This document shows positions 8,330 to 16,433 of a stretch of DNA of 64,000 nucleotides, in pieces. Below the pieces are notes generated by a model. It was not told where the DNA came from, ran no database searches, and worked only from the letters and a program-made list of their open reading frames with translations. Position numbers and translations under genes: made by a program. Within the stretch, counting starts at the first letter, position 1. Each line of letters starts with the position of its first letter. Source of the stretch: Hymenobacter lucidus. Lineage in GTDB: Bacteria; Bacteroidota; Bacteroidia; Cytophagales; Hymenobacteraceae. The DNA lies in assembly GCF_020447265.1 (NCBI RefSeq), contig NZ_JAJADR010000006.1, forward strand, positions 310,001-374,000. Reading direction: 5' to 3'.

Positions 8330-9079
8330 CTAATCCCGCCGGATCAGGGTGGCGGCGCCCTGGGCTCCAGCAAAGACGGTGATTTCCGCAATATGCACGT
8401 TGGCCGGACGGGTTACCATAAACTGGATAACTTCGGCAATATCCTCCGGCTTGAGCGGGTCGTAGCCCTGGTACACTTTAGCCGCCCGCTCGGTGTCGCC
8501 TTTGAAGCGAACCTCCGAAAACTCGGTCTCCACCGCGCCCGGATTCACCTCGGCCACCCGGATATTAAGCGGCAGCAAGTCGATGCGCATAGCTTTGCTC
8601 AGGGCCGCCACGGCTGCTTTCGACGCGCAGTACACATTGCCGTTGGCGTACACCTCGTGGCCGGCAATGGAGCCAATATTGATGATATGGCCCCGCTGCC
8701 GCTCCCGCATGCCCGGCAATACCGCCTGGCTCACATTCAGCAGTCCTTTCACATTGCTATCCAGCATTGTGTCCCAGTCGTTGGGGTCACCGTCCTGAAT
8801 CGGGGCCAGGCCGTGGGCCCCACCCGCGTTGTTGATCAGCACGTCAATCTGCCGGAAGTCGGCGGGCAGGCTGGCTACGGCGGCATCCACGGCGGCCCGG
8901 TCGCGCACGTCGAAGGTGAGCAGGTAAGTAGGCACGGGCGCCAGCTGCTGGGCCAGCTCTTCCAGCCGCTCGCGGCGGCGGCCGGTCAGAATTAGCTGGA
9001 AGCCTACCTGGGCCAGGGCCACGGCCGTGGCCCGGCCAATACCGGAAGAGGCACCGGTAACGAAGGCAGTACGAGTCAT
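8330..9079 (-). CDS. Short-chain dehydrogenase/reductase (YdfG-like)
   Basis: Classical SDR of 249 residues. The cofactor motif TGASSGIG spans residues 8-15, with an Arg-rich stretch (TGRRRERLEEL) after the second strand that suggests NADP(H) preference. The NNAG motif is at 83-86 and the catalytic Ser137-Tyr150-Lys154 set is complete. The best likeness is to the YdfG group of serine/3-hydroxy-acid dehydrogenases, but the substrate is not determined. It is separated by 9 bases from the porT-like gene upstream and may be the last gene of a ubiE-porT-SDR operon. Confidence 0.92.
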   Translation of the reverse strand: MTRTAFVTGASSGIGRATAVALAQVGFQLILTGRRRERLEELAQQLAPVPTYLLTFDVRDRAAVDAAVASLPADFRQIDVLINNAGGAHGLAPIQDGDPNDWDTMLDSNVKGLLNVSQAVLPGMRERQRGHIINIGSIAGHEVYANGNVYCASKAAVAALSKAMRIDLLPLNIRVAEVNPGAVETEFSEVRFKGDTERAAKVYQGYDPLKPEDIAEVIQFMVTRPANVHIAEITVFAGAQGAATLIRRD

Positions 9080-9088
9080 ACGGTCAGG

Positions 9089-9892
9089 CTATTCGAAGTT
9101 CAGGTAAAGCGTCACGGTGTTGCTTTTCATGCTTTGCAGGCTGCGGCTGTACACATCCTTGCCGGGCTGCAGCAGGTTGGTCAGGCCGTTGGAAAAGCGC
9201 AGCTCCGGAGCGAATTTGAACAACGGATAAAACAGGTCCAGCCCGACGCCATATTCAATGGCAATGTCGTTGCTGGAGGCCTGCAGCTGGTTGCGCACCG
9301 GGTCTTTGCGCCGGTTGCCCACGTTCACACTCGACCGGATGCCGCCCACCACGTACACCCGCGCATTGCGCCGCCGCTCCGAGTGAAACTTGAGCAGCAG
9401 CGGCAAATCAATCTGGGTGCCGCCTACCTCCTGGGTTTGCACCGAATCGGCCGGCGAATACCCGAAAGGCTTGTACTCCACGCGCCGAGTCATAAAACTC
9501 ACGCCCGGGGTAAACCGCAAACTGAAATAGTCAGCCAGCTTTATATCCCCGATAAAGCCTACCGACAAACCCGGACTCACCAGTGCGTTGGCCGAAACCC
9601 CCGTGCCATTCTGAATAGCCAGAATATAGGCCGAGGACTGCTCGATTTTGTAGCGGGAAAAATTGGGCGCAATATAGAAGCCTGGATGAAACCACTTATC
9701 GTCGTAGCCCGGCAGGTTATTCACGGTAATGGACTTCACCCGCCCGCCGCCCCCGCGGCTGGCACTGGACTGGCTGTTTTTCTGGGCCGTGGCGCTGTGC
9801 GGCGCCAGGCCGGCCAGCAGCGCTACGGCTGCCAAGGGCGCTATTTTTGGGCCGTATAAATGGAGCTTATGCCAAAAGTGAGGGGTTGCCAT
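9089..9892 (-). CDS. porT: PorT-family outer-membrane beta-barrel protein
   Basis: A 267-residue exported protein: basic/hydrophobic N-terminus ending ATAQ, then a glycine-rich segment and a predicted eight-strand barrel with alternating hydrophobic strands (GFYIAPNFSRYKI, LSVGFIGDIKLADYFSLRFTPGVSF, VTLYLNFE at the end). PorT/SprT is needed for type IX secretion in Porphyromonas and Flavobacterium, and a neighbouring ubiE is a known context. The start overlaps the end of ubiE by 52 bases, implying tight translational coupling. Assignment to T9SS rests on context and barrel pattern. Confidence 0.8.
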   Translation of the reverse strand: MATPHFWHKLHLYGPKIAPLAAVALLAGLAPHSATAQKNSQSSASRGGGGRVKSITVNNLPGYDDKWFHPGFYIAPNFSRYKIEQSSAYILAIQNGTGVSANALVSPGLSVGFIGDIKLADYFSLRFTPGVSFMTRRVEYKPFGYSPADSVQTQEVGGTQIDLPLLLKFHSERRRNARVYVVGGIRSSVNVGNRRKDPVRNQLQASSNDIAIEYGVGLDLFYPLFKFAPELRFSNGLTNLLQPGKDVYSRSLQSMKSNTVTLYLNFE

Positions 9893-10566
9893 GTAGGATT
9901 TTTAAAACCAACCTGCGTAAGAATAGTCAGAAAGCTCTGCCCATCCGGAAATGCCTGCACCGACTCGGGTAAGTAGGTGTAGGCCGCACGGTCCTTGGAA
10001 ATCAATTTGCCGAACACCGGCAGAATGTGCCGGAAGTAAAAGTTGTAGGCCTGCTTCATCGGAAACACCGTGGGCTTGGAAAACTCCAGAATCACGACTT
10101 TTCCGCCCGGCCGCAGCACCCGCTGCATTTCGGCCAGGCCTTTCTGCAGGTTTTCGAAGTTGCGCACTCCAAACGAGGCCGTTACAGCATCAAAATGATT
10201 ATCGGGAAACGGCAGGTTTTCCGAGTCGCCCAATTCCAGCTGAATCCGGTTGGCCAGGCCTTTGGCGGTGAGCTTGCGCCGCCCTACTTCCAGCATACCT
10301 TCCGAAATATCGACACCCGTCACCTTCGTTTCCGGCGATAGGCGCAAGCTCTCAATGGCGAAGTCGGCGGTGCCGGTGGCAATATCCAGAATGCGGGCTG
10401 GCCGCAACGTTTTGAGCTCGTTCACGGCCTTGCGCCGCCAGTAGATATCGGTGCCGGCGCTGAGGAAGTGGTTCAGGAAGTCGTATTTACCAGCAATGCT
10501 GTTAAACATCTGGGCCACCTGCGACTTTTTGCCGGCAGCATCATCTTTGTAGGGAACAACGGACAT
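9841..10566 (-). CDS. ubiE: Demethylmenaquinone methyltransferase UbiE/MenG
   Basis: C-methylates demethylmenaquinone in the last step of menaquinone synthesis, the respiratory quinone of this phylum. The SAM motif ILDIATGTADFA lies at residues 59-70; the UbiE signatures FNSIAGKYDFLNHFLSAGTD (21-40) and the post-motif GDSENLPFPDNHFDAVTASFGVRN are present. The 241-residue length is typical. A minus-strand TAnnTTTG element lies about 40 bases upstream (10608-10615), overlapping a 15-bp palindrome. The 3' end overlaps porT. Confidence 0.96.
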   Translation of the reverse strand: MSVVPYKDDAAGKKSQVAQMFNSIAGKYDFLNHFLSAGTDIYWRRKAVNELKTLRPARILDIATGTADFAIESLRLSPETKVTGVDISEGMLEVGRRKLTAKGLANRIQLELGDSENLPFPDNHFDAVTASFGVRNFENLQKGLAEMQRVLRPGGKVVILEFSKPTVFPMKQAYNFYFRHILPVFGKLISKDRAAYTYLPESVQAFPDGQSFLTILTQVGFKNPTWQPLTFGISSIYTAQK

Positions 10567-10607
10567 ACTTCTGTAACGAAGAACGAAGACTTAAGGGCAG
10601 AATTGCC

Positions 10608-10628
10608 CAAACATAACGCCAGGCGTTA
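10608..10628 (-). promoter_or_regulatory. ubiE promoter -7 element with adjoining palindrome
   Basis: On the minus strand TATGTTTG (10608-10615) fits the Bacteroidota -7 consensus TAnnTTTG. It overlaps by two bases a perfect palindrome TAACGCCAGGCGTTA (10614-10628) that would lie between the -7 and -33 positions, a typical place for an operator. No clear -33 TTTG is seen. Confidence 0.55.
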
Positions 10629-10639
10629 GATTATGTTGA

Positions 10640-10676
10640 AAAAAAACGGGCCGGGCGAAATGCCCGGCCCGTTTTA
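10640..10676 (-). terminator. Terminator of the OmpA/PD40 gene
   Basis: Perfect 11-bp stem ACGGGCCGGGC / GCCCGGCCCGT with a five-base loop, followed on the minus strand by a run of T. Confidence 0.9.
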
Positions 10677-10694
10677 CGTGGTGCGAAAAGAAGC

Positions 10695-12965
10695 TTAGTC
10701 GTTGTCCGTCTTCACTTTGGTCTTCTCACCATTGGCATCTTTTGTCTTGGCGTCAATCGTACCTTCTTTGGTTTTGGTCTTCGATTCTTCGCCATTAGCG
10801 CCCTTGGCTTTCACCTTCACTTTGTCGCTGTCCTCGTCCACTTTGGTTTTCACCTTGGTGCCGTCGGCCATCTTCACCTTGCTTTTGCCGGGCTGCAACG
10901 GAGCGGTAGTGCGGGTGCTGCCCGAGGTAGAAGTACCAGTGCTGGTGCTCGTACCGCTGCCGGTCGACGAAGCGCCGGTGCCGGCGGGGTTCATCGTAGG
11001 CATGGTTTCACCTTCCTTCAGAATCACGCGGAACTCTACGCGGCGGTTAAGCTGCATGTTCTCGGGCGAGTCGTTGGTAGCTGCTGGCTTCCGCTCGCCG
11101 TAGCTTACAGTCGTCAGGCGGGTCTCAGCAATGCCGTTCTTCTTCAGGTAGTTGTAAGCAGCATCAGCACGGTTCTGGCCCAGCACGATGTTATACTCAT
11201 CCGTGTTGCGCGAGTCACAGTGGCCTTCAATCGAGATGTTGATGCCGGGGTTAGCCTTCAGAATGCCGCTGATGTTGTTCAGCTCCTTAATAGACTCGGG
11301 ACGCAGCTTGTACTTGTCGGTATCGAAGTAGATCTTCTTGAACTGAGCAAGGTTGGCATTGGTCGTATCAACATACGGCACGTAGAAATTCTTCTCGATG
11401 ACGGTCGAATCGTTGGTCGAAATCGGCACCGCGAATTCCTGCGTCTCGATGTTCTTGCCATCCTTGGACACAGCTACCTGATAGGTACGGCCCGAAAGCA
11501 CATTTACCTGATAGTCGCCGGTTTCTGGCTTGGTTACGTCGCGGTAGCTCAAAGCCGTTTTATCGGCCTGGGTACCCGAGAATACCAACTCTACACCGGG
11601 AATAACGGTGCTGTCGCGCAGCGAATACACCTTACCACGGATGATGGCATTTTTGATGTAGTTGATGGTGTAAATGTCTTTCTCACCGTAGCCACCAATG
11701 CGGTAGCTGGAGAGGTAGGCATAGCTGCCATCGGGGCTCAAACGGTAATAGGTATCATCGTCGGGCGTGTTTACGGGGTAGCCCATGTTTTCGGGGCGCC
11801 CCCAGGTGCGACCCACCGAATCGAACTCCGACTTGAAGATGTCGTAGCCACCCATCGTGTTATGACCGCGTGAGCTGAAATACAGCGTCTTGCCGTCTTT
11901 GCTCAGGTAGGGGCTGTCGTCGTCGAAAGGCGTGTTAATCACGTTGCCCAACGACTTAGGCGTGCCCCAGTCGCCACCGGCCTGCCGGGTAGCGTAGTAG
12001 ATATCCAGCGTGTTCTGATCCGAATACTTGCTGGTCGAGAAGTAAATGGTCAATCCATCGGGCGTGATATAGGCATCCGACTCGAAGGCTTTCGAGTTGA
12101 TGTTGTTATTCAGCTTCTTAGGCTCGGTCCAGTCGGTGCCACCTTTCTCGGAGTAGAAGATGTCACCGTTTTCATCCTGCCGGTACATCAGCATCTTGGT
12201 GTCGTTGTCGAACACCTGAATCGAGGCATCGTGACCTTTACCGTTGAGGGCACCACTCAGCGAGCGGGGCTTTTCCCAGTTTTCGTCATCGATGCGCTTG
12301 GCTTCGAAGATGTCTTCATAGTACTCGCCGTCGGCAGCAATGCTCTTGTTCTTAGGGTTAGCCACCGAACCGGTAGCACCGGTTACGTTCTCGCCGCGCG
12401 AGGTGAAGAGCAGCAGCTTGTCATCATTGGAAATCACGGGGCTGTGCTCCGAGAAAGCCGTGTTGATGGTCGGGCCAAGGTTTTTCACGAAGATATCCTT
12501 GGGGCTGTTGAACTGGATTTTCGCGTTTTTGCTGTGCTGAATCAATTGAGCCAGAGCAACTTTACGCGTATCGTTCTTCTTCAGGGTCGTGTTGTAGGCC
12601 TGGAAGTGCTGAATTGCTTCGTCGAAGTTGTAGTTCAGGTGGTCTACGCGGCCGAGCCAGTATTCCACATCTTTCGACACCTTGGGCTTAAGCCGCTGGG
12701 CCTTGTAGATATAGTCGCTGGCCTTTTCCTTGTCAAAGGACATGTACGAAATACCAGCCCGGAAAAGGGCTAGGGCATTGTTCGGCTCCTTGGCCAACAC
12801 CTGCTCGTAGAAAGGGATGGATGCCCGGTAGTTCTCTTGGTCAAAGAACTTGTTTGCAGTCTTTAGCGTCTTGCGAGTGCTCTGGGCCAGCGCAGGCTGG
12901 GCCACGGCTGCGGCAAGAGCGAAGGTGCAAGAGGCTTTCAATAACCTTCTGACTAAGTTGTCCAT
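10695..12965 (-). CDS. OmpA-family protein with TPR and PD40 repeats and a lysine-rich tail
   Basis: A 756-residue envelope protein. A signal peptide ends near ALAQS; TPR-like helices occupy about residues 30-150; WD40-like PD40 strands (motifs such as SPVISNDDKLLLFTSRG and DGLTIYFSTSK) run to about 430; a small beta domain follows; an OmpA C-terminal peptidoglycan-binding domain is at about 540-645 (FDTDKYKLRPES, EGHCDSRNTDEYN, NRRVEFRVI). The Ser/Thr linker then leads to a 60-residue Lys/Thr/Asp tail. The layout is that of PorE and related T9SS-associated or cell-wall-anchoring proteins, of which Cytophagales have many. The tail is unusual. Confidence 0.9.
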   Translation of the reverse strand: MDNLVRRLLKASCTFALAAAVAQPALAQSTRKTLKTANKFFDQENYRASIPFYEQVLAKEPNNALALFRAGISYMSFDKEKASDYIYKAQRLKPKVSKDVEYWLGRVDHLNYNFDEAIQHFQAYNTTLKKNDTRKVALAQLIQHSKNAKIQFNSPKDIFVKNLGPTINTAFSEHSPVISNDDKLLLFTSRGENVTGATGSVANPKNKSIAADGEYYEDIFEAKRIDDENWEKPRSLSGALNGKGHDASIQVFDNDTKMLMYRQDENGDIFYSEKGGTDWTEPKKLNNNINSKAFESDAYITPDGLTIYFSTSKYSDQNTLDIYYATRQAGGDWGTPKSLGNVINTPFDDDSPYLSKDGKTLYFSSRGHNTMGGYDIFKSEFDSVGRTWGRPENMGYPVNTPDDDTYYRLSPDGSYAYLSSYRIGGYGEKDIYTINYIKNAIIRGKVYSLRDSTVIPGVELVFSGTQADKTALSYRDVTKPETGDYQVNVLSGRTYQVAVSKDGKNIETQEFAVPISTNDSTVIEKNFYVPYVDTTNANLAQFKKIYFDTDKYKLRPESIKELNNISGILKANPGINISIEGHCDSRNTDEYNIVLGQNRADAAYNYLKKNGIAETRLTTVSYGERKPAATNDSPENMQLNRRVEFRVILKEGETMPTMNPAGTGASSTGSGTSTSTGTSTSGSTRTTAPLQPGKSKVKMADGTKVKTKVDEDSDKVKVKAKGANGEESKTKTKEGTIDAKTKDANGEKTKVKTDND

Positions 12966-13181
12966 TGTAGGAGGGGTTTGAGAATAAGGAGTTGCAGGGA
13001 GGTTTTGCAGAAATAAGGAACCACCAATGTGGCCGCAAATTTTTCAAGAGTTGCCTCTTATACTGAAAACCTGTTCCAGGGTTAAGCCTACCAACCAATT
13101 TTTCTGGCCGGAAGCGCTAAGAAAAGACATTCACGCTTTTTGAGAACCAGCTTGACGATACGGAACAAGGCAAGTTGCGGG

Positions 13182-13189
13182 CAAAGATA
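13182..13189 (-). promoter_or_regulatory. Second leftward -7 element toward the OmpA/PD40 gene
   Basis: TATCTTTG on the minus strand matches TAnnTTTG. No well-spaced -33 element is visible, so this is the weaker of the two leftward candidates. Confidence 0.4.
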
Positions 13190-13299
13190 GAAATTTTATA
13201 ATACGACCTTAGCCGTATCCAATTGTAAAGAAGATTTACATAATCTAAGGGTGGAAAAGGGCGTAACCCGTACAGTACCCAAACAGGATGCAAACCGCG

Positions 13300-13328
13300 C
13301 AAATATAGGTGTGCTTTGTAAACTACAA
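13300..13328 (-). promoter_or_regulatory. Leftward promoter in the OmpA/engB gap
   Basis: Minus-strand TTG (13326-13328), 18-base spacer, TATATTTG (13300-13307): a good fit to the Bacteroidota housekeeping promoter. Transcription would start near 13294, some 330 bases before the OmpA/PD40 start codon. Confidence 0.6.
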
Positions 13329-13376
13329 GGATTTCCTGTAAAAATTTATGTCGCGGCACGGCCCACATAGATATGT

Positions 13377-13384
13377 TACCTTTG
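13377..13384 (+). promoter_or_regulatory. engB promoter -7 element
   Basis: TACCTTTG fits TAnnTTTG. The expected start of transcription near 13390 excludes the upstream in-frame ATG at 13373 and supports translation from 13409. Confidence 0.65.
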
Positions 13385-13408
13385 CGCCCGTACCCTAGTT
13401 TTTGGCTT

Positions 13409-14026
13409 ATGATTATCCGCGAAGCGAAATTTCTGATGAGTAATTCGCGCGTCGACCAGTGCCCGGCGCCCACCTTACCGGAATACGCCTTTATTGGCCG
13501 CTCCAACGTGGGCAAGTCCTCGTTAATTAATATGCTGACTGGGCAAAAAGGATTAGCCAAGACCTCTTCCCTACCCGGTAAAACCCAATTAATCAACCAC
13601 TTCTTAATTAACGAGAATTGGTACTTAGTTGACCTACCTGGCTATGGTTACGCTAAAGTCAGCAAGGATTCGCGGGCTACCTGGGGCAAGATGATTAATT
13701 TTTACCTGCGCAATCGGGAAAATCTGGCCTGCGTTTTCGTCTTAATTGACTCGCGCCACGCACCGCTTGCCCCCGATTTGGAGTTCATGGAAATGCTCGG
13801 TGCAGGAGGTATTCCGTTTGTAATGGTTTTTACCAAAGCCGACAAGCAGTCTTCTTCCAAGACGCAGCAGAATATCAGCGCATATCTGCAGAAAATGCAG
13901 CAGACTTGGGATGAGTTGCCGCGGCATTTTATTAGCTCGGCAGAAGAAAAAACTGGCCGGGGCGAATTGTTGGGCTTCATTGACGAAATCAACCGGCAAT
14001 TAGCCCAACAAGCGGATAATGCGTAG
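13409..14026 (+). CDS. engB: Ribosome-biogenesis GTPase EngB (YsxC/YihA)
   Basis: TRAFAC-class GTPase required for 50S subunit assembly. From the chosen Met, the P-loop GRSNVGKS is at residues 30-37, G3 DLPGYGYAKV begins at 75, G4 TKAD at 142-145 and G5 SSAE near 175. The start at 13409 is preferred over an in-frame ATG at 13373 because a TACCTTTG promoter element overlaps the latter. The first half is notably AT-rich with many TTA/ATT codons (lines I counted give 40-57% GC), unlike most neighbours. Confidence 0.95.
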   Translation: MIIREAKFLMSNSRVDQCPAPTLPEYAFIGRSNVGKSSLINMLTGQKGLAKTSSLPGKTQLINHFLINENWYLVDLPGYGYAKVSKDSRATWGKMINFYLRNRENLACVFVLIDSRHAPLAPDLEFMEMLGAGGIPFVMVFTKADKQSSSKTQQNISAYLQKMQQTWDELPRHFISSAEEKTGRGELLGFIDEINRQLAQQADNA

Positions 14027-14102
14027 ATTGGCCCTGTAATTGCCACGCTCACCGGCCAACAATTCACCCCTTATTCCCTCTTTTTTCTCCCCGGTTTTTT
14101 CC

Positions 14103-14594
14103 ATGAAAAAAATCTCATTTGTATTGGCCCTCGGCCTATTAGCCGGTACCACGTCGGCTTTTGCTCAGAAAACCAAAGTAAAGGTCAAGACCGATGGGCC
14201 TGCGCCTGAGCAGCCGACTACGGCTACAGAGGCTGCGCCGGCTGCCGCTGCTGTGCGTGGTCCCAAATCCATTCCGGTGGCCGAGTACTACGAAGGTGGC
14301 CAGGAGGCTTTGTATGCCTTCGTGGAGAAGGAATTGAAATACCCGATAATGGCCCGCCGCAACCGGATTCAGGGCACCTGTATCGTGAGCTTCACGCTGA
14401 ACACCGACGGCACCATGTCGGGCATTAAGCTGGTGAAAAACATCGGGGGCGGCTGTGGCGAAGAAGCTTTGCGCGTGGTACGCCTGCTCAAATTCAACAA
14501 GCCCGGCTACGCCGTGCTTACCAGCATGCCCATCGTCTTTAAGCTACCTACGCCCGGTAAGCCCGCCGACGCGGCTGCCACTGACGCCGAATAA
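14103..14594 (+). CDS. Periplasmic TonB C-terminal-domain protein
   Basis: A 163-residue exported protein. MKKISFVLALGLLAGTTSAFAQ is a cleavable signal peptide, so unlike true TonB it lacks a membrane anchor. A Lys-rich stretch (KTKVKVKTDG) and an Ala/Pro linker precede a TonB C-terminal domain: KYPIMARRNRIQGTCIVSFTLNTDGT, GGGCGEEALRVVRLLKFNKPGY. Such stand-alone domains are common in Bacteroidota, function unclear. The ATG at 14103 is chosen over an upstream in-frame ATG (14040) because it begins the signal peptide. The downstream DUF5606 gene follows after 29 bases. Confidence 0.88.
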   Translation: MKKISFVLALGLLAGTTSAFAQKTKVKVKTDGPAPEQPTTATEAAPAAAAVRGPKSIPVAEYYEGGQEALYAFVEKELKYPIMARRNRIQGTCIVSFTLNTDGTMSGIKLVKNIGGGCGEEALRVVRLLKFNKPGYAVLTSMPIVFKLPTPGKPADAAATDAE

Positions 14595-14623
14595 CTGCAT
14601 TTTCTTACCCAACCCTTTTTTCT

Positions 14624-15244
14624 ATGCCCTACGACCTCAAGGAGATTGCCGCAATCAGTGGAATGCCCGGTCTTTATCGGCTGGTGCGTCCTACCCGGGC
14701 CGGCGTCATTGTAGAGTCGCTTGATGAACGCGGCACCCGCTCCGTAGCTTCCGCCCGCAACAAGGTTTCGCTGCTGCAGGAGATTTCCATCTACACCCAG
14801 GACTACGACCAGACCGTTCCGCTGACGGAAGTATTTGACCGGATCTACCAGAAGTTCGGCACCGACCTGGCCGTGACCAACAAGTCGGACGACCGGGCCC
14901 TGGCCACGTTCATGGGCGAAATCATCCCCGATTACGACCGGCAACGCGTGTACATGTCCGATATCAAGAAGCTGGTATCGTGGTACAAAGCCGTCAGTGC
15001 CCGGCTCGAATACCAGGCCGCCGAAGCCGCCGAGGAAACTCCGGCCGTAGAAGCCACCGAGGATTCGGCCACCGAGCAACCTAAAGCCAAGAAGAAAGCC
15101 GCCAAAGATTCGACGGAAGCCGCTGCGGATGAGGCCCTGAGCACGGCGGGTGTAATTCCGGCCGAGCAGGAATCGACGGAGCCTATCAACCCGGAAATCA
15201 CCGAAACTGCTCCGGCCAAAAAGTCCAAGAAGAAAGCCGAGTAG
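14624..15244 (+). CDS. DUF5606-type protein with acidic/lysine-rich C-terminus
   Basis: A 206-residue cytoplasmic protein conserved in Bacteroidota. The N-terminal block DLKEIAAISGMPGLYRLV, GVIVESLDERGTR, NKVSLLQEISIYT and VPLTEVFDRIYQKFG is characteristic of DUF5606, followed by a domain ending SDIKKLVSWYKAV. The last 70 residues are low complexity: Glu/Ala/Thr rich with basic KAKKKAAKDS and KKSKKKAE ends. The function is unknown. It shares a likely transcript with the TonB-like gene and ends at a bidirectional terminator facing fbp. Confidence 0.85.
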   Translation: MPYDLKEIAAISGMPGLYRLVRPTRAGVIVESLDERGTRSVASARNKVSLLQEISIYTQDYDQTVPLTEVFDRIYQKFGTDLAVTNKSDDRALATFMGEIIPDYDRQRVYMSDIKKLVSWYKAVSARLEYQAAEAAEETPAVEATEDSATEQPKAKKKAAKDSTEAAADEALSTAGVIPAEQESTEPINPEITETAPAKKSKKKAE

Positions 15245-15265
15245 GTTTCTTTCTGGTTTTAAAGC

Positions 15266-15309
15266 CAACAAAAAGCCCGGCCGATAGATATCGGCCGGGC
15301 TTTTTGTTG
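15266..15309. terminator. Bidirectional terminator between DUF5606 gene and fbp
   Basis: Perfect 19-bp arms (CAACAAAAAGCCCGGCCGA and its complement) around a six-base loop, with A and T runs at both ends, between two convergent genes. Confidence 0.95.
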
Positions 15310-15327
15310 ATTCTTAGTATTGGCTTT

Positions 15328-16350
15328 CTAGAGCGAGGCTAGTGCGTCGGAATACTCGGCAGCGAGAAACTCCTCAGCTTTTTCAACCAACTCGGTAGAG
15401 CCGATGAACAGGGGGCTTCGCTCGTGCAGGCTCTGCGGGGTTTGCTCCAAGGTGCGGCTGCGGCCGTTGCTTGATTTGCCGCCGGCCTGCTCCACGATGA
15501 AGGCCAACGCATTGCACTCGTACATGAGGCGCAGCTTACCGTTGGGAGCCTTCTTCGTGGCTGGGTACATATAGATACCGCCCTTGAGCAGGTTGCGGTG
15601 AAAATCGGCTACCAACGAGCCGATGTAACGGGCCGAGTAGCCCTGCTGCTTGCAATGGGCCACAAAAGCGGCGGTGCCTTCCGAGAAATACTCCGAGCTA
15701 CCTTCGTTGATGGAGTAGATGGCGCCAGTTTTGGGCGTGGTGATGTGCGGGTGCGAGAGGAAAAATTCGCCCAGGGAGTTTTCGTACGTGAAGCCGTTTA
15801 CGCCATTGCCGGTGGTATACACCAGCATCGTGCTGGAGCCGTAGATAACGTAACCAGCCGCTACCTGGTGGGTGCCGGTTTGGAGGCAGTCCTGCTCGGT
15901 GCCTTCGGTACCGGTGGGCGAAATGCGGCGGTAGATGCTGAAGATGGTGCCGATGCTGACGTTGACGTCGATGTTGCTGGAGCCGTCGAGCGGGTCAATG
16001 GCCACCACGTACTTGCCCTGGTTGTTGCCGGTCTGAATCATGTCCTCGTCTTCCTCGGAAATGATGGTGCAAACCTCGCCTCCGTTGCGTAGCGCCCGGA
16101 TAAAGCGGATGTTGGCAATGACGTCGAGCTTCTGCTGGTCTTCACCCTGGATGTTCTGGCTGCCGTAGGCCCCGGCAATATCAATGAGGCCCGAGCGGTT
16201 GATTTCCCGGTTCACAATCTTGGCGGCCAGGGCAATATCGCGCAGCAGCTGCGAGAGCTCCCCGGTGGCGTAGGGGAAGTCTTCCTGCTTGCGCATAATG
16301 AATCGGTCGAGGGTGGTACCGACGGGGAGAGCCAGTTTGTTGTGGTCCAT
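15328..16350 (-). CDS. fbp: Fructose-1,6-bisphosphatase, class I
   Basis: Hydrolyses fructose-1,6-bisphosphate to fructose-6-phosphate in gluconeogenesis. The metal-binding signature IDPLDGSSNIDVNVSIGTIFSIY is intact, as are EEDEDM, YSINEG and KLRLMYECNALAFIVEQAGG near the C-terminus. Length about 340 residues. The Met at 16350 (MDHNKLALPVGTTLDRF) gives the usual N-terminus; an ATG at 16404 upstream would lie before the mapped minus-strand promoter element at 16383-16390. It is divergent from aspartate kinase. Confidence 0.95.
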   Translation of the reverse strand: MDHNKLALPVGTTLDRFIMRKQEDFPYATGELSQLLRDIALAAKIVNREINRSGLIDIAGAYGSQNIQGEDQQKLDVIANIRFIRALRNGGEVCTIISEEDEDMIQTGNNQGKYVVAIDPLDGSSNIDVNVSIGTIFSIYRRISPTGTEGTEQDCLQTGTHQVAAGYVIYGSSTMLVYTTGNGVNGFTYENSLGEFFLSHPHITTPKTGAIYSINEGSSEYFSEGTAAFVAHCKQQGYSARYIGSLVADFHRNLLKGGIYMYPATKKAPNGKLRLMYECNALAFIVEQAGGKSSNGRSRTLEQTPQSLHERSPLFIGSTELVEKAEEFLAAEYSDALASL

Positions 16351-16382
16351 AGAGTGGGTGGGTGAGCGGTGGTTCTGGCTTA

Positions 16383-16390
16383 CAAAACTA
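16383..16390 (-). promoter_or_regulatory. fbp promoter -7 element
   Basis: Minus-strand TAGTTTTG fits TAnnTTTG and would start transcription near 16377, about 27 bases before the fbp start at 16350. Confidence 0.55.
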
Positions 16391-16421
16391 AGGTTTTTCG
16401 CCACATCTGCGGCTGGCTGCC

Positions 16422-16429
16422 TACTTTTG
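16422..16429 (+). promoter_or_regulatory. Aspartate kinase promoter -7 element
   Basis: TACTTTTG fits TAnnTTTG. The last G is only five bases before the ATG at 16434, so the transcript would begin at or next to the start codon. Confidence 0.5.
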
Positions 16430-16433
16430 GCCC

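Larger units (their letters stand above)
12966..13408. other. AT-rich divergent intergenic region with leftward and rightward promoters
   Basis: This 443-base gap between the OmpA/PD40 gene and engB is clearly richer in A and T than its surroundings. It contains two minus-strand TAnnTTTG elements (13182-13189 and 13300-13307) and the plus-strand engB promoter at 13377. No convincing gene is seen on either strand, so the leftward transcripts would carry a leader of roughly 200-330 bases or encode a small RNA. Confidence 0.6.

Noticed and set aside
13117..13596. 159-codon minus-strand frame over the engB promoter
   Set aside because: It is antisense to the engB P-loop region and has no family features or start context.
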